Assembly: GCA_029204225.1 (NCBI GenBank)
Contig: MU831990.1
Location: 1-64,000, forward strand
DNA: 64,000 nucleotides
Direction: 5' to 3'
Source of the DNA: Diphasiastrum complanatum
Taxonomy: Eukaryota > Streptophyta > Lycopodiopsida > Lycopodiales > Lycopodiaceae
Positions within the stretch are counted from its first letter, which is position 1. Every line of letters begins with the position of its first letter. The translations under genes and the position numbers were made by a program. Below, piece after piece: positions 1-11,945 of this stretch. Under the pieces are notes generated by a model that was given only the letters and a program-made list of their open reading frames with translations, searched no databases and had not been told where the DNA came from.

Positions 1-430
<430 letters not shown>

Positions 431-792
431 ATGTTAAAACATAAGCATGTGTATGAATATGAACTATGCTATCACTCTCATGAGAACAAATCTCCGCGTA
501 ACATGTTATAATCCTCGTCACTTGTTTTTTGCTTTACATTTCCTAGGATCTAGGTTTGAAGGTGGATATAGGAAAACCGGTTACAACTATTGCTCCTCTT
601 CTTTTGATATCATTTGATTTTTTGTTTGATACCTCGTTTGTCTATTCTCCAAAGTGAGCTCGTGTAGGGACTTTCCCTCACCCTCCTTCAAACCCTCTTT
701 CCAAAAAAATGCAAAGCCAACAAGATAGGAAGTGGATTGTTCTTTCATGTCACACAATAATTCTATTCTAGGAGAGCAAAGCTTATTCACAG

Positions 793-863
793 AATGTTAT
801 GCAAGCTTATGATGACAATCTAACTCTGACATCTATTAACCCTAATTCTCCTTAATCAAGCTT

Positions 864-928
<65 letters not shown>

Positions 929-1320
929 AGATAGTAATAGCCATCAAATCCAACAACTAGCAAAAACTAATAATAGAAATATAACATTAACATGAGAGTT
1001 ATGGAGGAGAAGGAGAAGCAAGGACATCCAATTGCCAAAATGATAGAGTATCCACATTTCTTTGATTGAACATAAAAACGAAGTACATGGTGCCACTATT
1101 TATAGTGGAGAATAGGTACTTGGCCTCTATTGGCCAATTTCTACCTCCCTTACTATTTGAATTTAAAAAAAGGTGGAAGGTACCGTTTATTCACTAACTT
1201 GACTTTTAGGCCTCTAATTAATTTAACTCCCACAAATGGCCTGAAATTCACTTTTATTGCTACCTATTCAATGAAATAACAATGTGATCACTAGGTTGGA
1301 CTTAATCAATCATCCCAACA
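793..1320 (-). repeat. LTR-like repeat, copy 2, probably copia LTR
   Basis: Read on the minus strand the segment begins TGTTGGGATGATTG at 1320, carries a TATA-like CACTATAAATAGTGG near 1090-1105, and ends near GCTTGCATAACA at about 793, giving a TGTT...AACA outline typical of plant copia LTRs. It is an inverted, diverged match of 1-430. The adjoining minus-strand copia pol remnant (1840-3425) would place this as its 3' LTR, but a plus-strand RNase H fragment lies between them, so the arrangement has been rearranged. The exact left border is a guess. Confidence 0.5.
867..927 (+). repeat. Microsatellite (TC)n
   Basis: About 30 uninterrupted TC units inside the LTR-like repeat. Confidence 0.97.
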
Positions 1321-1330
1321 ACTTGCGACT

Positions 1331-1511
1331 AATCCTACATTCCATGCAATGGGCAAACACATGGAGATTGCTCATCACTTTGTGAGGGAGAAGGTGCAAG
1401 CTAAAGAGATCCAAATCTAACATGTGCCATCATCAAATTGCATAATTGATATCCTCACTAAATCCTTGCCTAAGAATTCATTTATCAAGCTAAGATCAGC
1501 CCTTGGAGTTA
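1331..1511 (+). pseudogene. Ty1/copia RNase H C-terminal fragment
   Basis: The forward translation reads NPTFHAMGKHMEIAHHFV, then REKVQAKEIQI, a stop, HVPSS..., and LTKSLPKNSFIKLRSALGV. This is the standard end of copia polyproteins, in which an N-P-x-F-H-A-R-x-K-H-I-E motif is followed by the L-T-K-x-L tail. The in-frame stop and the missing upstream RT/RNase H show a fragment. It lies in opposite orientation to the copia integrase at 2017-3425, so either it comes from another copy or the element was partly inverted. Confidence 0.7.
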
Positions 1512-1839
1512 CGGACAAATATAACAACCTCCATCTTCATCCTGCCACAAGCTACCATTATCACTTGATGACTTGGACATGAATGAGTGACAGAATGAAC
1601 CTCCAATAGCTTCATTTCCATCAGCAAAGCCAACCAAGAATGCTAGTACAAATCCAACATCAAAATGATGCTCACCAATGTAGCTAGTTTTGCCATATCT
1701 TGACAATTTGCACGCATCCACATGAAAATGCTCAAACATGAGATAGTACAAGTAAACTAGACTTGAACAACACTTCCTTGTTGCTCCTTTGACCTTACTC
1801 GAGTTTTCAATAAGCTGCAAAGATAGATCCATAACATCT

Positions 1840-3425
1840 TTGCCAATTACCTCTCCTTAGATGCTCCAAATTGCCAACTTCTTTTTTGCCTTGTTGAAGC
1901 CCATCCACTTGCATAGCACCATCTACACAAGAATATCCTCCAAAAGATGTTTCATTCTCCATAAGAGCTTGATACTCAAGATCCATTGCTTGGATCCACT
2001 CCTCTTCTTTCCTTGCTTAATCTACACTTGTAGGTTTCTCAAAAGAGGTTAGGAAAGCAACATAATTTCTAGAAACTACTTGCTTAAACTTTTCATCATA
2101 TGTGAGCCTTGAAGGTACTTGTCTTTCCCTTGATGTTCTTCTTGGCTTTTGACTTGATCCATCCAAAGTAGGATCCTTTACATCAACATTAAGAATGTTA
2201 GATCCATCCACACCTTTGTCAATCATGCTTGAAGAAACTTTTAAAATGTTCCCCTCATCAAAGATGACATCTCTACCAACAATCAATTTGTTAGTAGAAG
2301 GAATGTAAACCTTGTAGGCTTTACTCACCTCACTATATCCAACAAAAATATCTCTTTCTTGAAGATGGATCCTCCTTGGTCCTATCATCAAGAGTAATTC
2401 TGCATCCAAAGGTCCTTCAAAAGCTGACACTCGGCCTCCTCTTGAATAGCATCTCAAAAGGTGTCCTTCCATCCAAAATAGCACTCGACCACCTATTGCA
2501 CAAGAAACTGGCACACAAAAAACTTGATCCTTTAATGGTTTGTTAAGATTAACACTTAACCTCATGGATTTAGCGCTTTCACATAAAGTCCTATTCTTCC
2601 TTTCAACCACTCCATTTTGCTGCGGGGTCCTTGATGTTGTATGCTCCCTCTTGATCCCATGCTCATCACAAAAGGCCTTGAACTTGGTAAATATGTACTC
2701 CCCACCATTGTCACTCCTTAAGCGTTTGATCCTTGTGGAAAATTGGTTCTCCCTTGCATTCTTGAACTTGATAAAGACATCATACACTTCATCCTTGCAC
2801 TGTAGTAGATAGATCCAACAAAATCTACTAAAATCATCAATGAATATGACATACATCTTAGCTCCACTATTGCTAATTGTAGTAAATCCATGAATATCCA
2901 AATGTACAATTTGAAAAGGCTTTGTAGATCTAGATATAGATCTAGTATAAGGTAGTCTATGTGACTTAGACAAAGCACAAGACTCACAAACATGTTTGAT
3001 GCCACTTAAGGAACTTGGAAGACCTATCACAACCTTCTTCCTAGCCATTACCTCCAATGACTTGAAGTTGAGGTGTCCCATCCTTTTATGCCAAACCTCT
3101 AGATATTTGCTCCCTTGCAACACATCCAACTTGGTTAGCAATATCACAAGCATCTAGTTTGAACAACTTTCCTTGCCTTTTGCCTTTTCCAATTAAGACA
3201 TCCTTCCTTTTGACCATCAAACTCAACCTTGAGGCCTTTACTTAGCATTTGACTCACACTAAGCAAATTCTGGTAATAGATGGAATATACAAGACATCCT
3301 CCAAATGAACATTCCTATTTGTAGAAAGAGAAATAGTAATTGTGCCAATCCCTTTGATTGCACACTCACCATCATTGGCCATATAGATCACCCTCTTGTC
3401 ATCTCCATATACTGATGCAACTTAC
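1840..3425 (-). pseudogene. Ty1/copia pol remnant: protease end, integrase, start of RT
   Basis: On the minus strand the order is a protease-like tail (IGTITISLSTNRNVHLEDVL) at about 3400-3290, the GAG-pre-integrase zinc domain (WHKRMGHLNFKSLEVM, then CESC) at about 3090-2990, and an integrase core with LDIHG, RSDNGGEY and NGVVERKNRTL supplying the D, D and E positions. The longest open frame, 2017-3153, encodes 378 residues. An S/T-rich linker follows, then an RT-start motif resembling EEWIQAMDLEYQALMENETF near 2010-1950 after a frame change. The rest of RT is missing. In an intact copia element this region would cut and join cDNA into the genome. The frameshifts and the absence of RT catalytic motifs make the copy dead. 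Confidence 0.85.
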
Positions 3426-3559
3426 AGGACAAGAAAACAATTATTCTATCGGCTAATAGAATCAGGTTCTGTAGGAAGATTGTCACCCATGCTATACAAA
3501 TAGCTCTGAGATAAAACCGCTTTTGATATGATGTATCAGATTAGGGATCAAATAGGCTC

Positions 3560-3990
3560 TTCATGGTTACTATGATGCAAATTGAGCTACAAGTGTACAA
3601 GACAAAAATCAATGTCAAGTTACGTGCTTATGCAGGAAAGCTCTATTATCTCATGGAAGAACAAAAAGCAAGCTAACATTGCACTATCGTGTTATGTGAA
3701 TCCAGTAAGTTGAGAAGACTAGTTTCAAAGTTGATGTTATTTCAATGTGAAGCCACCACTATATTCTGTGATAGTCAAAGTCACATATAGGTTGCAAAAA
3801 ATCCTATATTCATGCACGTACAAAGCAGATTGATACTCATTATCACTTTATGCATGAGAAGTTTAAGGAAGTAGAGCTAATTTATCATTCTAAACATTGT
3901 CATGTGGCATATATTTTCTCTAACCTTTTAGCAAAGACAAAGTTTTGGCATTTTGCATCATTGATGCTTATCATTAAGGACCGGTATTAG
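3560..3990 (+). pseudogene. Ty1/copia RNase H remnant, plus strand
   Basis: Joining nearby frames gives a TIFCDSQSH-like block followed by KNPIFHARTKQIDTHYHF, MHEKFKEVELIYHSKH and SNLLAKTKFWHF. This matches the copia RNase H end, where an N-x-x-H-A-R-T-K-x-I-D-x-x-Y-H motif is diagnostic. Stops and frame changes are frequent. It is on the opposite strand from the copia pol at 1840-3425 and looks like a second decayed copy. The following 430 bases to the microsatellites may be its LTR, but I see no boundary. Confidence 0.65.
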
Positions 3991-4422
3991 AAATATGTAA
4001 TGATGAGTTTGATATTTATATATTGTTGTAATACTACTTTTGTGTCAGATTTGAGTTGTCAAGTCACATGGTTGGATACTGCTAGGAAACTTTTCGAACC
4101 CAATCTCTCACATAGTGTGTGTACTATCAATTTAATGAGAGTGTATAGTTGTGAAGGCTAATAGTATGTGTGTGAACTTCTATCTCTTTATTGTGCTTTT
4201 GTTTGCTACAATGATTGATTATGTGATTTTTATCATAGTAGGATATGATGTTGAATGATTATAGGTCATGATAAATGGACTTAGTATATGTAGTCTCCAT
4301 TCCTACAAAGTTCTCTACCACCATTGCTTGCTTGAAGTTATCATATTTATAGTAGATTTATTGGGAATTTTCAAAGACCTGTGACATTAACAACATTGGC
4401 AAGCTTAAAAATTCTCTTCAAA

Positions 4423-4441
4423 TGTGTGTGTGTGTGTGTGC

Positions 4442-4507
<66 letters not shown>
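4423..4507 (+). repeat. Compound microsatellite (TG)n-CA-(TGAG...)(AG)n
   Basis: About 9 TG units, a CATG interruption, then about 31 AG units. Both translated strands give only repetitive residues. Confidence 0.97.
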
Positions 4508-4509
<2 letters not shown>

Positions 4510-4557
4510 AATGGCTCGTTGATTCCACTACTTTTCAATAGAAGACTTTGACCTTCC

Positions 4558-4558
<1 letters not shown>

Positions 4559-4604
<46 letters not shown>
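4559..4604 (+). repeat. Microsatellite (AC)23
   Basis: An uninterrupted AC tract about 50 bases downstream of the previous AG tract. Confidence 0.97.
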
Positions 4605-4610
<6 letters not shown>

Positions 4611-5690
4611 AGAAATGCTCTCATGATTTACTTGCTTGTTTTGGTCACTATGATCACAATGAACGAACTATCTTGAGTTCTTTTAATCAAACTTTGTACA
4701 ACACTCTTAATGTTGACAATTAAAAAATTCGTGTGAACAGTCTTCTAATCCCCTCAATATCGTTGTCACTACAAATAGGTATGAAGAGTTGAAGTGCTTT
4801 GAAATGATCATGAATTTACTACTCGTTAATGCTTTAGTTTCATTAACGAGGTTTCCTTTGAAGTGTACAACTTTTTAATTAAACCTTTGGCTACACTTTG
4901 ACTATTCCTAATATAAATGGTATGATAAGTTTAGTTATATGACTTGGATTAGACCTGTCTGTTAAAGTCTATATATACTTATTTGTGGACAATAATGCCC
5001 TGACAATTTGAAATTGACAGTGCAATAAATTGGAAGGTGAAGGACTAGTTGAGAGGGAAAGCAATTGCCAAGAGAATATGCATAGAATTCTCTAAGTTGT
5101 TACTTAGGATAAGGGATGATGTTCCGAAAGCATTGTGAAAAGGGTAATGGCAGATAGTTTTTAACTCTACTTTAAAACTAGTCTTTATTGTTTGGCATCA
5201 ATGTTGGACAGAGGATTGTTTTCAATTTAAAGAAATTTTTTTTCGACAAAGTTACAAGATTGATCTAGAAGAATCTTCTTGAACGTTTTTCATCAAGCAT
5301 GAAGTGGCAATTAATAAATAAGTGGTAGACAAATTTCTCTACCCATTTACAACTACAATAGACATCAATGAGTCCAAAAAACACATTTTGTCTTTGTCCA
5401 AGCGAGAGACTTATATGAATAGTTTTACCAAAAAATGGTTTCAATTGTTTTAAACTATGGCTTTTCCAAGGTTTAGAGGAATCATTTGTTTCAAATTTTG
5501 TTGATAGTAATAAATATTGAGATGACTTGCATAGGATTTTTTAGATTGCTTAGAAAAAGCTTGAAGAAGAATCCTATAATGAAGTGGGCTTGATGTAAAG
5601 AGGAGTTCCGAGTTTTTTTGGGAGTATCAAACTTGTCATTATTGATAGCTCTTGCATATTATGTAAGGGGGAGAGAGGTAAGGCCAAAGG

Positions 5691-5691
<1 letters not shown>

Positions 5692-5727
<36 letters not shown>
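5692..5727 (+). repeat. Microsatellite (GT)18
   Basis: An uninterrupted GT tract in AT-rich DNA. Confidence 0.96.
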
Positions 5728-5731
<4 letters not shown>

Positions 5732-6758
5732 TGTTTTAACCTAACAGATATAAACAAAATTGCACATTATCACCACAATACCAAGCATACGAATCTTAAA
5801 GTAAATCGAATTCGTATAGAGTCATCACAGTCAAAGATATTATATTGACAAAACCTAACAACCAACAAAGGCTCCGAGTTGCAGAGAATATGCTCACCTG
5901 CATCCATCCACAACAACAACAGTGTTAGAACATGGACATTGTTATGAGATCTACAGGTGTCTACATATATTCTCAGTTGTTATCCATGTCGCAACAAGTA
6001 GTTTGCCAAGTTAGGTGACTCTAATTTTGTCCATATTATGAGTAAAAAGTAGGACATTGTTTCAGCTCTCCTCTAAGTTACAATCGATGCTTGAAAGTCA
6101 ACAATTACATAAGTACGACTAAAGTAGACAATTTTATTATTTTATATTAGCTTTGCCCTTTCTCATTCAAAAAGCCAGGAATTTTTGTACGATTTAGTTT
6201 CCTTATAAAATATATTTGCTTATTTGAACAACATCAAGTATATTTTAACTAGTTTAGCTTGTATGTAGAGCAGGTCATAATAGGCATAATAGGCATAACT
6301 AGTGACGACTTTTGAACTCCATCCTTTGTTTTTTTTAGATTGTTGATTCAAGCAACTCCATAAATTATGTACATATTTGTACTATTATTCCAAATGAACA
6401 AAAGAATTGTTGATATTTCTACAATAAGATATTATTCGAAATCAAAACTTTTGCCTTTATTTTCTTCCTTTTTCTTTTAATAATCTAGATTTTATAAGTC
6501 ATTAAAATCTTGTCTTCTCCCTTTCACTTTTGCCATTCACATACAACAAGAGAATTTTTACCCAAGGTATCACAATAAGTAAAGGCAAGTTCATGTATAC
6601 AAATCATTTGGATGCAATCTAAAGTCTAAGACCCATTAAAGACTCAAAAGTTACTATACTACACAAGGGGAAGGCCCATGGTTGAGAGCCTTCCTATGTG
6701 GTATGTCCTTTGCTTGACGGAAGACCCAAGGTCGTGGGACTTCATCACATAATACCAA

Positions 6759-6760
<2 letters not shown>

Positions 6761-6789
<29 letters not shown>
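6761..6789 (+). repeat. Microsatellite (AC)14
   Basis: An uninterrupted AC tract. Confidence 0.96.
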
Positions 6790-6792
<3 letters not shown>

Positions 6793-8830
6793 AAATTGCA
6801 AAACTATACAAGGTCATAAAGTCCAAATTTGTTATTGGATACAACTAGAAATGTCTCTCTATTGTCATGGCTTTTTCTTTCTCCTCCATTGAAAACACAT
6901 GAACTATTGATCTAATCAATATTTGCCATGAAAAGTGATAGAAGATTGTGCTAGAAACATGTCTTCTATTTTGTTATTATAGACATCAAATATGTTGTCA
7001 TTTTGGTTATAAGGTAACTCTTTCACACTTTTGAATCCACATAAGTAATTATAAATAACAAGTCAATCTTAGGACTACCTACTGTACCTTTGATAATTCT
7101 ATAAGACTGAATCAAGTGTTGAAATTGTATGTTGCTTCAAGAGTGCAACATTCAAATGCAAAATTATAAATCATTTTGTTGTGAATGCAATTTTGAAAGA
7201 GAATTTTGAAACTTGCATAATAAGTCTTACAAACTAGCATGAGTGCTAGAATGATATTGCATATCTTTTTACAAACTTTTGAGGCTCGCTACAAAGGCCT
7301 TCTAGCATTAGTTTTCACCGTCGGATATGAAAACCTTGATGGAACATAAACGAGGAAGTTGTAATATCATATGATGATGCAATGTGTTATTTTTGAGATT
7401 ACACAAAATTGCAAGCTAAAATTGCCCTTTTTTGAGATTATACTACAAAAGACATAGTTGTGTCACTTTTGCACAAAACTAGAAATTAATGAGAACTTTC
7501 GTGCATCTTTATTTGACCAAATGAGCTCCTAGTGCACTATTGTCAATAATATAGACAAACAATATGCATGTAATGACACCTCTTGAAGTGTACACTCCCC
7601 GCCACCTTCATGAAAATTTGCCATTCAGTCTCTCTTTAGGTATACAAAATTACTCATAAAAAATATAAGTTTCTTAGGTCTTCCGCGTTCTCAACATCAT
7701 GGAAGCAATCAATGTTGATGATCCTGTAAAACGAAATAGTTACAAAAAAACTCAGGTCTTTAGACAAGTTTGTCAATCTTTCTATAACATTACTTAAACG
7801 TGTGAACAGGTTAACTAGAGCTTATTACCTGGCCATATTATATGCATGTCAAGACTAAGAAAGAAAAACCAAATAAGACTAGCTAAACCTCTAGTAAAAA
7901 AACACATGCTTTCAAACAACTTACTTAAGCAACATACAAATGGGTTTTCTTTTGCTTTTTGGTTAGATATCGAAGCGTTCACGGGAAAAACAAGTTGAGA
8001 CCTTAGATGCTATTATTTGCTTGGTGTGCTTCTGTCAATAGCAACAATCACACAAATTTGTGCCCAAACATTGCTGTCACACTATCTAGTATTGTTGCAT
8101 ATAGTGAACCAGGAAACGGAAATGGTAGTGATGAGCAAGAACACAAATGCTCTTGAGAAAATGGCAACAAGAAAATGAATGTCATGTCCTCATAGTGGCA
8201 TATAATGAAATGAGATGCATACACCTAAAAACTTGAGTTCTTTGTAATTTCTATTATGAGATTACACAAACAAACAAAAAAGAGGATAAGATCTATATCT
8301 ATGCCAAGGGCAATGATATTCAAACATAATAGTTGTAGAGTACCTCAAGATTCTTTTATTTTCCTCCATTATTATTCTGCTTTATTAAATCGAACAAAAT
8401 GACACAGAAAAAAGATGTTGACGAGTAAGAAAGTCCAAAATTAGAGCTGGCGAGTTAGAATGAAGAAAACAAACAAGGATGTGTTAAACCTGCACTATCC
8501 AAATGGAGCAGATACTAATATTGGCTTAATAATGGTTTTACTACACTAAGCACATGACAAAAGATCAGTATGGAGTAATGGAGTAATGGCCACAGTGACA
8601 AATACTAATATTGGCTTAATAATGGTTCTACTATATAAGAACATCACAAAAGATCAGTATTGGGAATGTAGAATATTGAATGGCCAAATTGAACGAACTG
8701 ATAATAAATGAAGCCAAACTGAATGAACTGACACTTGCATGCAACAATAACCAAATCTATGCGACTGTAGTTAATAGCAAATAGCTGAGAAACAGCCAAT
8801 ACTACCAAATAGAGAAGATTGCTATTCCTG

Positions 8831-9635
8831 ACATGATTCATGCGCCTTTGGCCCTTACTGTTACACATTTTTCATCCGAGGATATTTGCCAGATGGTCAC
8901 TATTACTTATCTAGGGTATTTATATGCTGGGATCTTTCTAGATGAGTACACGGACATCCTTCCGTCTCCTGGTGTTTCTACATATAGGTTTGCTGCAATC
9001 CATGCCGATGCTATGGATATATGGCATTCCTGATTATTACATATAGCTTGGTTTTCAGTTGGACCTGTTGATTGGTGCTGGTTTTTCCATATTACTAATC
9101 GCCTATGGTGCGGATATCTCTATGATTATGCATGTGGCTCTCTATCTATTCCTTGGATTGTTGCTCATTGTCAGGCTTGGCATATCCTGTTGGCTTGGGT
9201 TATTGCCTCCGTTCCAGCTACTGTTTGTCTGGGTGATCTTCAGGTTCCTTGTCATTTCAGGTTGCTCCATATCGCTTGGTCTCCGATGCTGAGTTGCCAC
9301 TTTGTTCTGGTGTTCCGAGACCATCAGGGTACCTTGAGAGAATTCCTTTTCCTCTCTTGGATAGTTTTTGGGGATGTTGTCGCCATATACTTCAGTGTTG
9401 CTCATATGTGCTTTGATACTCATTCCCATCTACACGTGGATATTGATCCGATGCTTGCTACTGATGTTGCGGAACCTGTTCCTTGTTCCAGTGCATTTCT
9501 TCTATTCCTCACTTGTGCGCCTAGTGTGTACTTTGGGATTACACTTGCGGCCAATTCCGAATCCGATTCTCCATCCGTTTTTGGTGTATCCTATGATGGA
9601 TTGTTCTACCTTCTCGGGCTTTTTGGATACCTTGG
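8831..9635 (+). other. Unassigned pyrimidine-rich segment fused to gypsy 3' fragment
   Basis: The base composition changes sharply at about 8830, from AT-rich background to T/C/G-rich DNA like the adjoining gypsy element. One open frame (9190-9981) runs 263 codons across the join at about 9636, but after the join it is out of register with the gypsy integrase. The frame that is in register, for example APYRLVSDAELPLCSGVPRP near 9265-9325, has many stops upstream and matches nothing I recognise. It could be a captured sequence, a diverged inner part of the same retroelement, or a different transposon. Confidence 0.35.
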
Positions 9636-10229
9636 TGCTCGAGAGCTTATTACCCGGGCCAGTTCTCATTTACAGCAGTTCAGCAGCGTTATCAGACCTC
9701 AGTTGATCGTCACCGCTGCCATGTTGAGTTTCCGCTTGGAGATATGGTTTACCTACGCCTACGGTTTGCATGTCATCATTTTGTCCAGGGCCATGCTTCT
9801 ACTGAGAAGCTTGCACCACGTTATTATGGGCCTTATCGTATTTTGGAGGTTCTTAGTCCAGTTACATATCGCTTACAGTTTCCTGCTTCCACACGCGCCT
9901 GTGATGTATTCCATGTCAGTTTATTACGTGCTGCTATTGAGGATGACGCTCCTTGTGATGCTGAGTTTCCTACTGCTCTAGAGTTATTTCCATTTTTACC
10001 TGCTGCTATATTACAGGTTCGTCTATACCATAGTCGACGCCGCCGCCAGATTCAATTTTTGGTCCAGTGGGATGGCCGTCCTATTGAGGAGGCCACATGG
10101 GAGCCTATTGATGTCTTTTATCATACACCATCACTTGCGGATCAGGCTCGTGCTCTTGCTGCACTTGTTGATTCCTCTACATCAGATGTTGTTCTAGATG
10201 TTGATGCACTAGGGCTTGCTGCTACTTGA
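9636..10229 (+). pseudogene. Chromovirus (Ty3/gypsy) integrase C-terminus with chromodomain, 5'-truncated
   Basis: The region starts inside the linker GARELITRASSHLQQ and continues as GDMVYLRLRFACHHFVQGHA, KLAPRYYGPYRILEVLSPVTYRLQ (the GPY/F module) and FLVQWDGRPIEEATWEP-DVFYH, a chromodomain. The last 161 codons (9744-10229) are open and end at TGA just before the LTR. In related elements the chromodomain guides integration to heterochromatin. The zinc finger and catalytic DDE core are missing, so this is a 3' remnant. It is very similar to the same region of the element at 14622-20584. Confidence 0.85.
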
Positions 10230-10276
10230 TCCAGTTTCTTTTCGTCAGTTGGGTCTTTTTCTTTTGTGCTAGGGAT

Positions 10277-10719
10277 AGTTATGGACTCGGCTCATTACAT
10301 TCGCCGCGTCCATTTACATTTACTTTACTTTATGCATAAGCAGGCCTTGGGCCCTTTTTTATTCATTAGTGACACTTAGAATATATGGTTGGCCTTTGGC
10401 CTTATTATTCATTATTAGGCCATTTGCACATATTACTGGAGAGTGGGGGCCTTCTTGGAGGGCGCACTATTTTCCCTCCCGGTTGGGCCCTAGCCACCGG
10501 AAGCTTCCTTTCAGGGCTTCCTCTTGGCTATAAGTAGGGAAACTGCGTCATTTGTTATTCAACTGATGATATTGATCTCTCTCTTTAGTCTCCTTAATCT
10601 CTCTCTTTCTTGCTTTCTAGGGTTAAGTATTGCTTATGTGCTGCTTTCATAGCTTAAGTCTTGCTTATGTGATGCTTTCATAGCTTAGCTCTAGATCAGT
10701 TGTGGATCTATTCGTAACT
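10277..10719 (+). repeat. LTR of the chromodomain gypsy family (3' LTR of the fragment before it)
   Basis: It starts AGTTATGGACTCGGCTC and ends GGATCTATTCGTAACT, matching the 14622-15072 LTR throughout, including the CTATAAGTAGGG TATA region near 10530. No tRNA-iMet primer site follows; gag sequence begins within 20 bases. It is therefore best read as the 3' LTR of the upstream fragment, joined by deletion or recombination to the next copy. Confidence 0.85.
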
Positions 10720-10734
10720 GACCCCATACTCTTT

Positions 10735-11516
10735 TTGATGCTATGTCTCTTGCTAGTACTCTACAGCATAAGTACCCTGATACATCATTTTTCCGGTTTT
10801 CCCACCCTCGTCCCCCCTCAGTTTCTACTCCACCCCCTACATTGCCTTCCTCCTCTATTGCTCCTTCTACCACACATGCTCCTATTCCTCGCCCTGCTTT
10901 TGTCCGCCGTTACACTTCCGCAGAGTTTGCCGACATTCAGCAAAAACGTCTCTGTTTCCGTTGTAAGAGTCCAGACCACCTTGCTCGTGATTGTCGCCAA
11001 ACTCCTCTTACTACTACTGCTGTTTTCTATCATGAGGGCACTGACACTGACGATTCTGAAATCTATATCCATATCTCTGACGACCTTGATCGTGTATCTA
11101 AGCCTTCTTGTGACCTCCTACCAGCTACTTGCCTTGCCCAGCTTGCTTATGCTACCTGGACTGGGGTCCTGGTCCTCGATCCATTCAGTTACACATACGC
11201 ATTACTGGACGGGAATATATTGCTTTAGTGGATACATGCAACACACATTCCTTTATCAGCAGTTACATCTCCAGTCAAATCCGTGCTTCACCTATTCCTG
11301 CGCCACAGCCTCTCAAAGTTGAGGTTGCCAATTCTCATTCTTTGTCTAGCTCTCAGATGTTCCAGGGCTTGGCATACCGCATTGGGGATTTTTTTGGACA
11401 GGCGGATCTTTATATTATTCCCATGGAGCACTATGATCTTATTCTTGGTGCTGATTGGTTTGCGTCTCTTGGTGCCGTTACATTGGATTTGACACGACAG
11501 ACAAATTGCAACCAAT
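10735..11516 (+). pseudogene. Gypsy gag C-terminus, zinc knuckle and protease (fragment)
   Basis: The frame opens inside gag (MSLASTLQHKYPD), runs through a Pro-rich linker and reaches a CCHC-type zinc knuckle, CFRCKSPDHLARDC, near 10948-10990. A frameshift near 11150 leads to an aspartic protease: ALVDTCNTHSFIS near 11222-11260, then DLILGADWFASLG near 11430-11470. The usual D-T-G/S-G active-site loop reads D-T-C, which should inactivate the protease. The 5' part of gag is missing, and the frame ends where an inverted RT segment begins. The intact-looking element at 14622-20584 lacks exactly this zinc knuckle and protease, so this copy shows what the family originally had. Confidence 0.85.
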
Positions 11517-11945
11517 GAAATTGACGATCGCTAAGGTCCCGTTGGGATAACAGATAACGGAGAGACTGGTGGTCAGTAACAATGTCAAATGGTATATGAT
11601 ACAGGTAATGACGCCACTTCTTAAGAGCATAGATAATGGTGAGAAGCTCTTTTTCGTGGACAGAATACTATTGCTCATAAGAGTGAAGCCGTCGTGACTC
11701 ATAAGCAATGATGCACTGGGACTGGCGAAGTAAGGCACCCAAACCAACGGAACTAGCATCAGTCTCAACAATAAATTTCTGGTCAAATCGAGGTAAGCAC
11801 ATAACAGCGGCATCAACAATAGCGCGGCGAAGGGTATCAAAGGCTGTCTGACAATCAGGGGTCCACAAAAATGTACGAGATTCCTTTAGAAGAGCATGAA
11901 GAGGAGCAGCCACAGTGGCAAAGTGTGGAACAGGGCGACGAAGGT
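11505..11945 (-). pseudogene. Inverted RT-RNase H segment inside gypsy copy 2
   Basis: Read on the minus strand from 11945, this encodes LRRPVPHFATVAAPLHALL, FIVETDASSVGLGALLRQSQ and, after a frame change, SVHEKELLTIIYALKKWRHY with a SLRYLLSQRDLSDRQFHW-like end. These are the RT connection and RNase H parts that should lie on the plus strand between protease and integrase. The inverted block starts at L-R-R-P-V and stops at the W-L-Q-F motif. The plus strand then resumes at SFDFSILYRPG. The RT palm (YxDD) is deleted, so the element lost RT and inverted the remainder. Confidence 0.85.

Larger units (their letters stand above)
4605..8830. other. AT-rich non-coding stretch
   Basis: I find no coding signature, RNA gene or recognisable element ends across these 4.2 kb. 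Open frames are short (under 80 codons) and come from microsatellites or chance. Contents I can name are the (GT)n and (AC)n tracts given separately. The sequence may be decayed intergenic or old retrotransposon DNA. Confidence 0.6.

Noticed and set aside
10702-11322. Plus-strand 206-codon hydrophobic frame
   Set aside because: It is an out-of-frame shadow of the gypsy gag/protease, which explains the DNA better in two adjoining frames.
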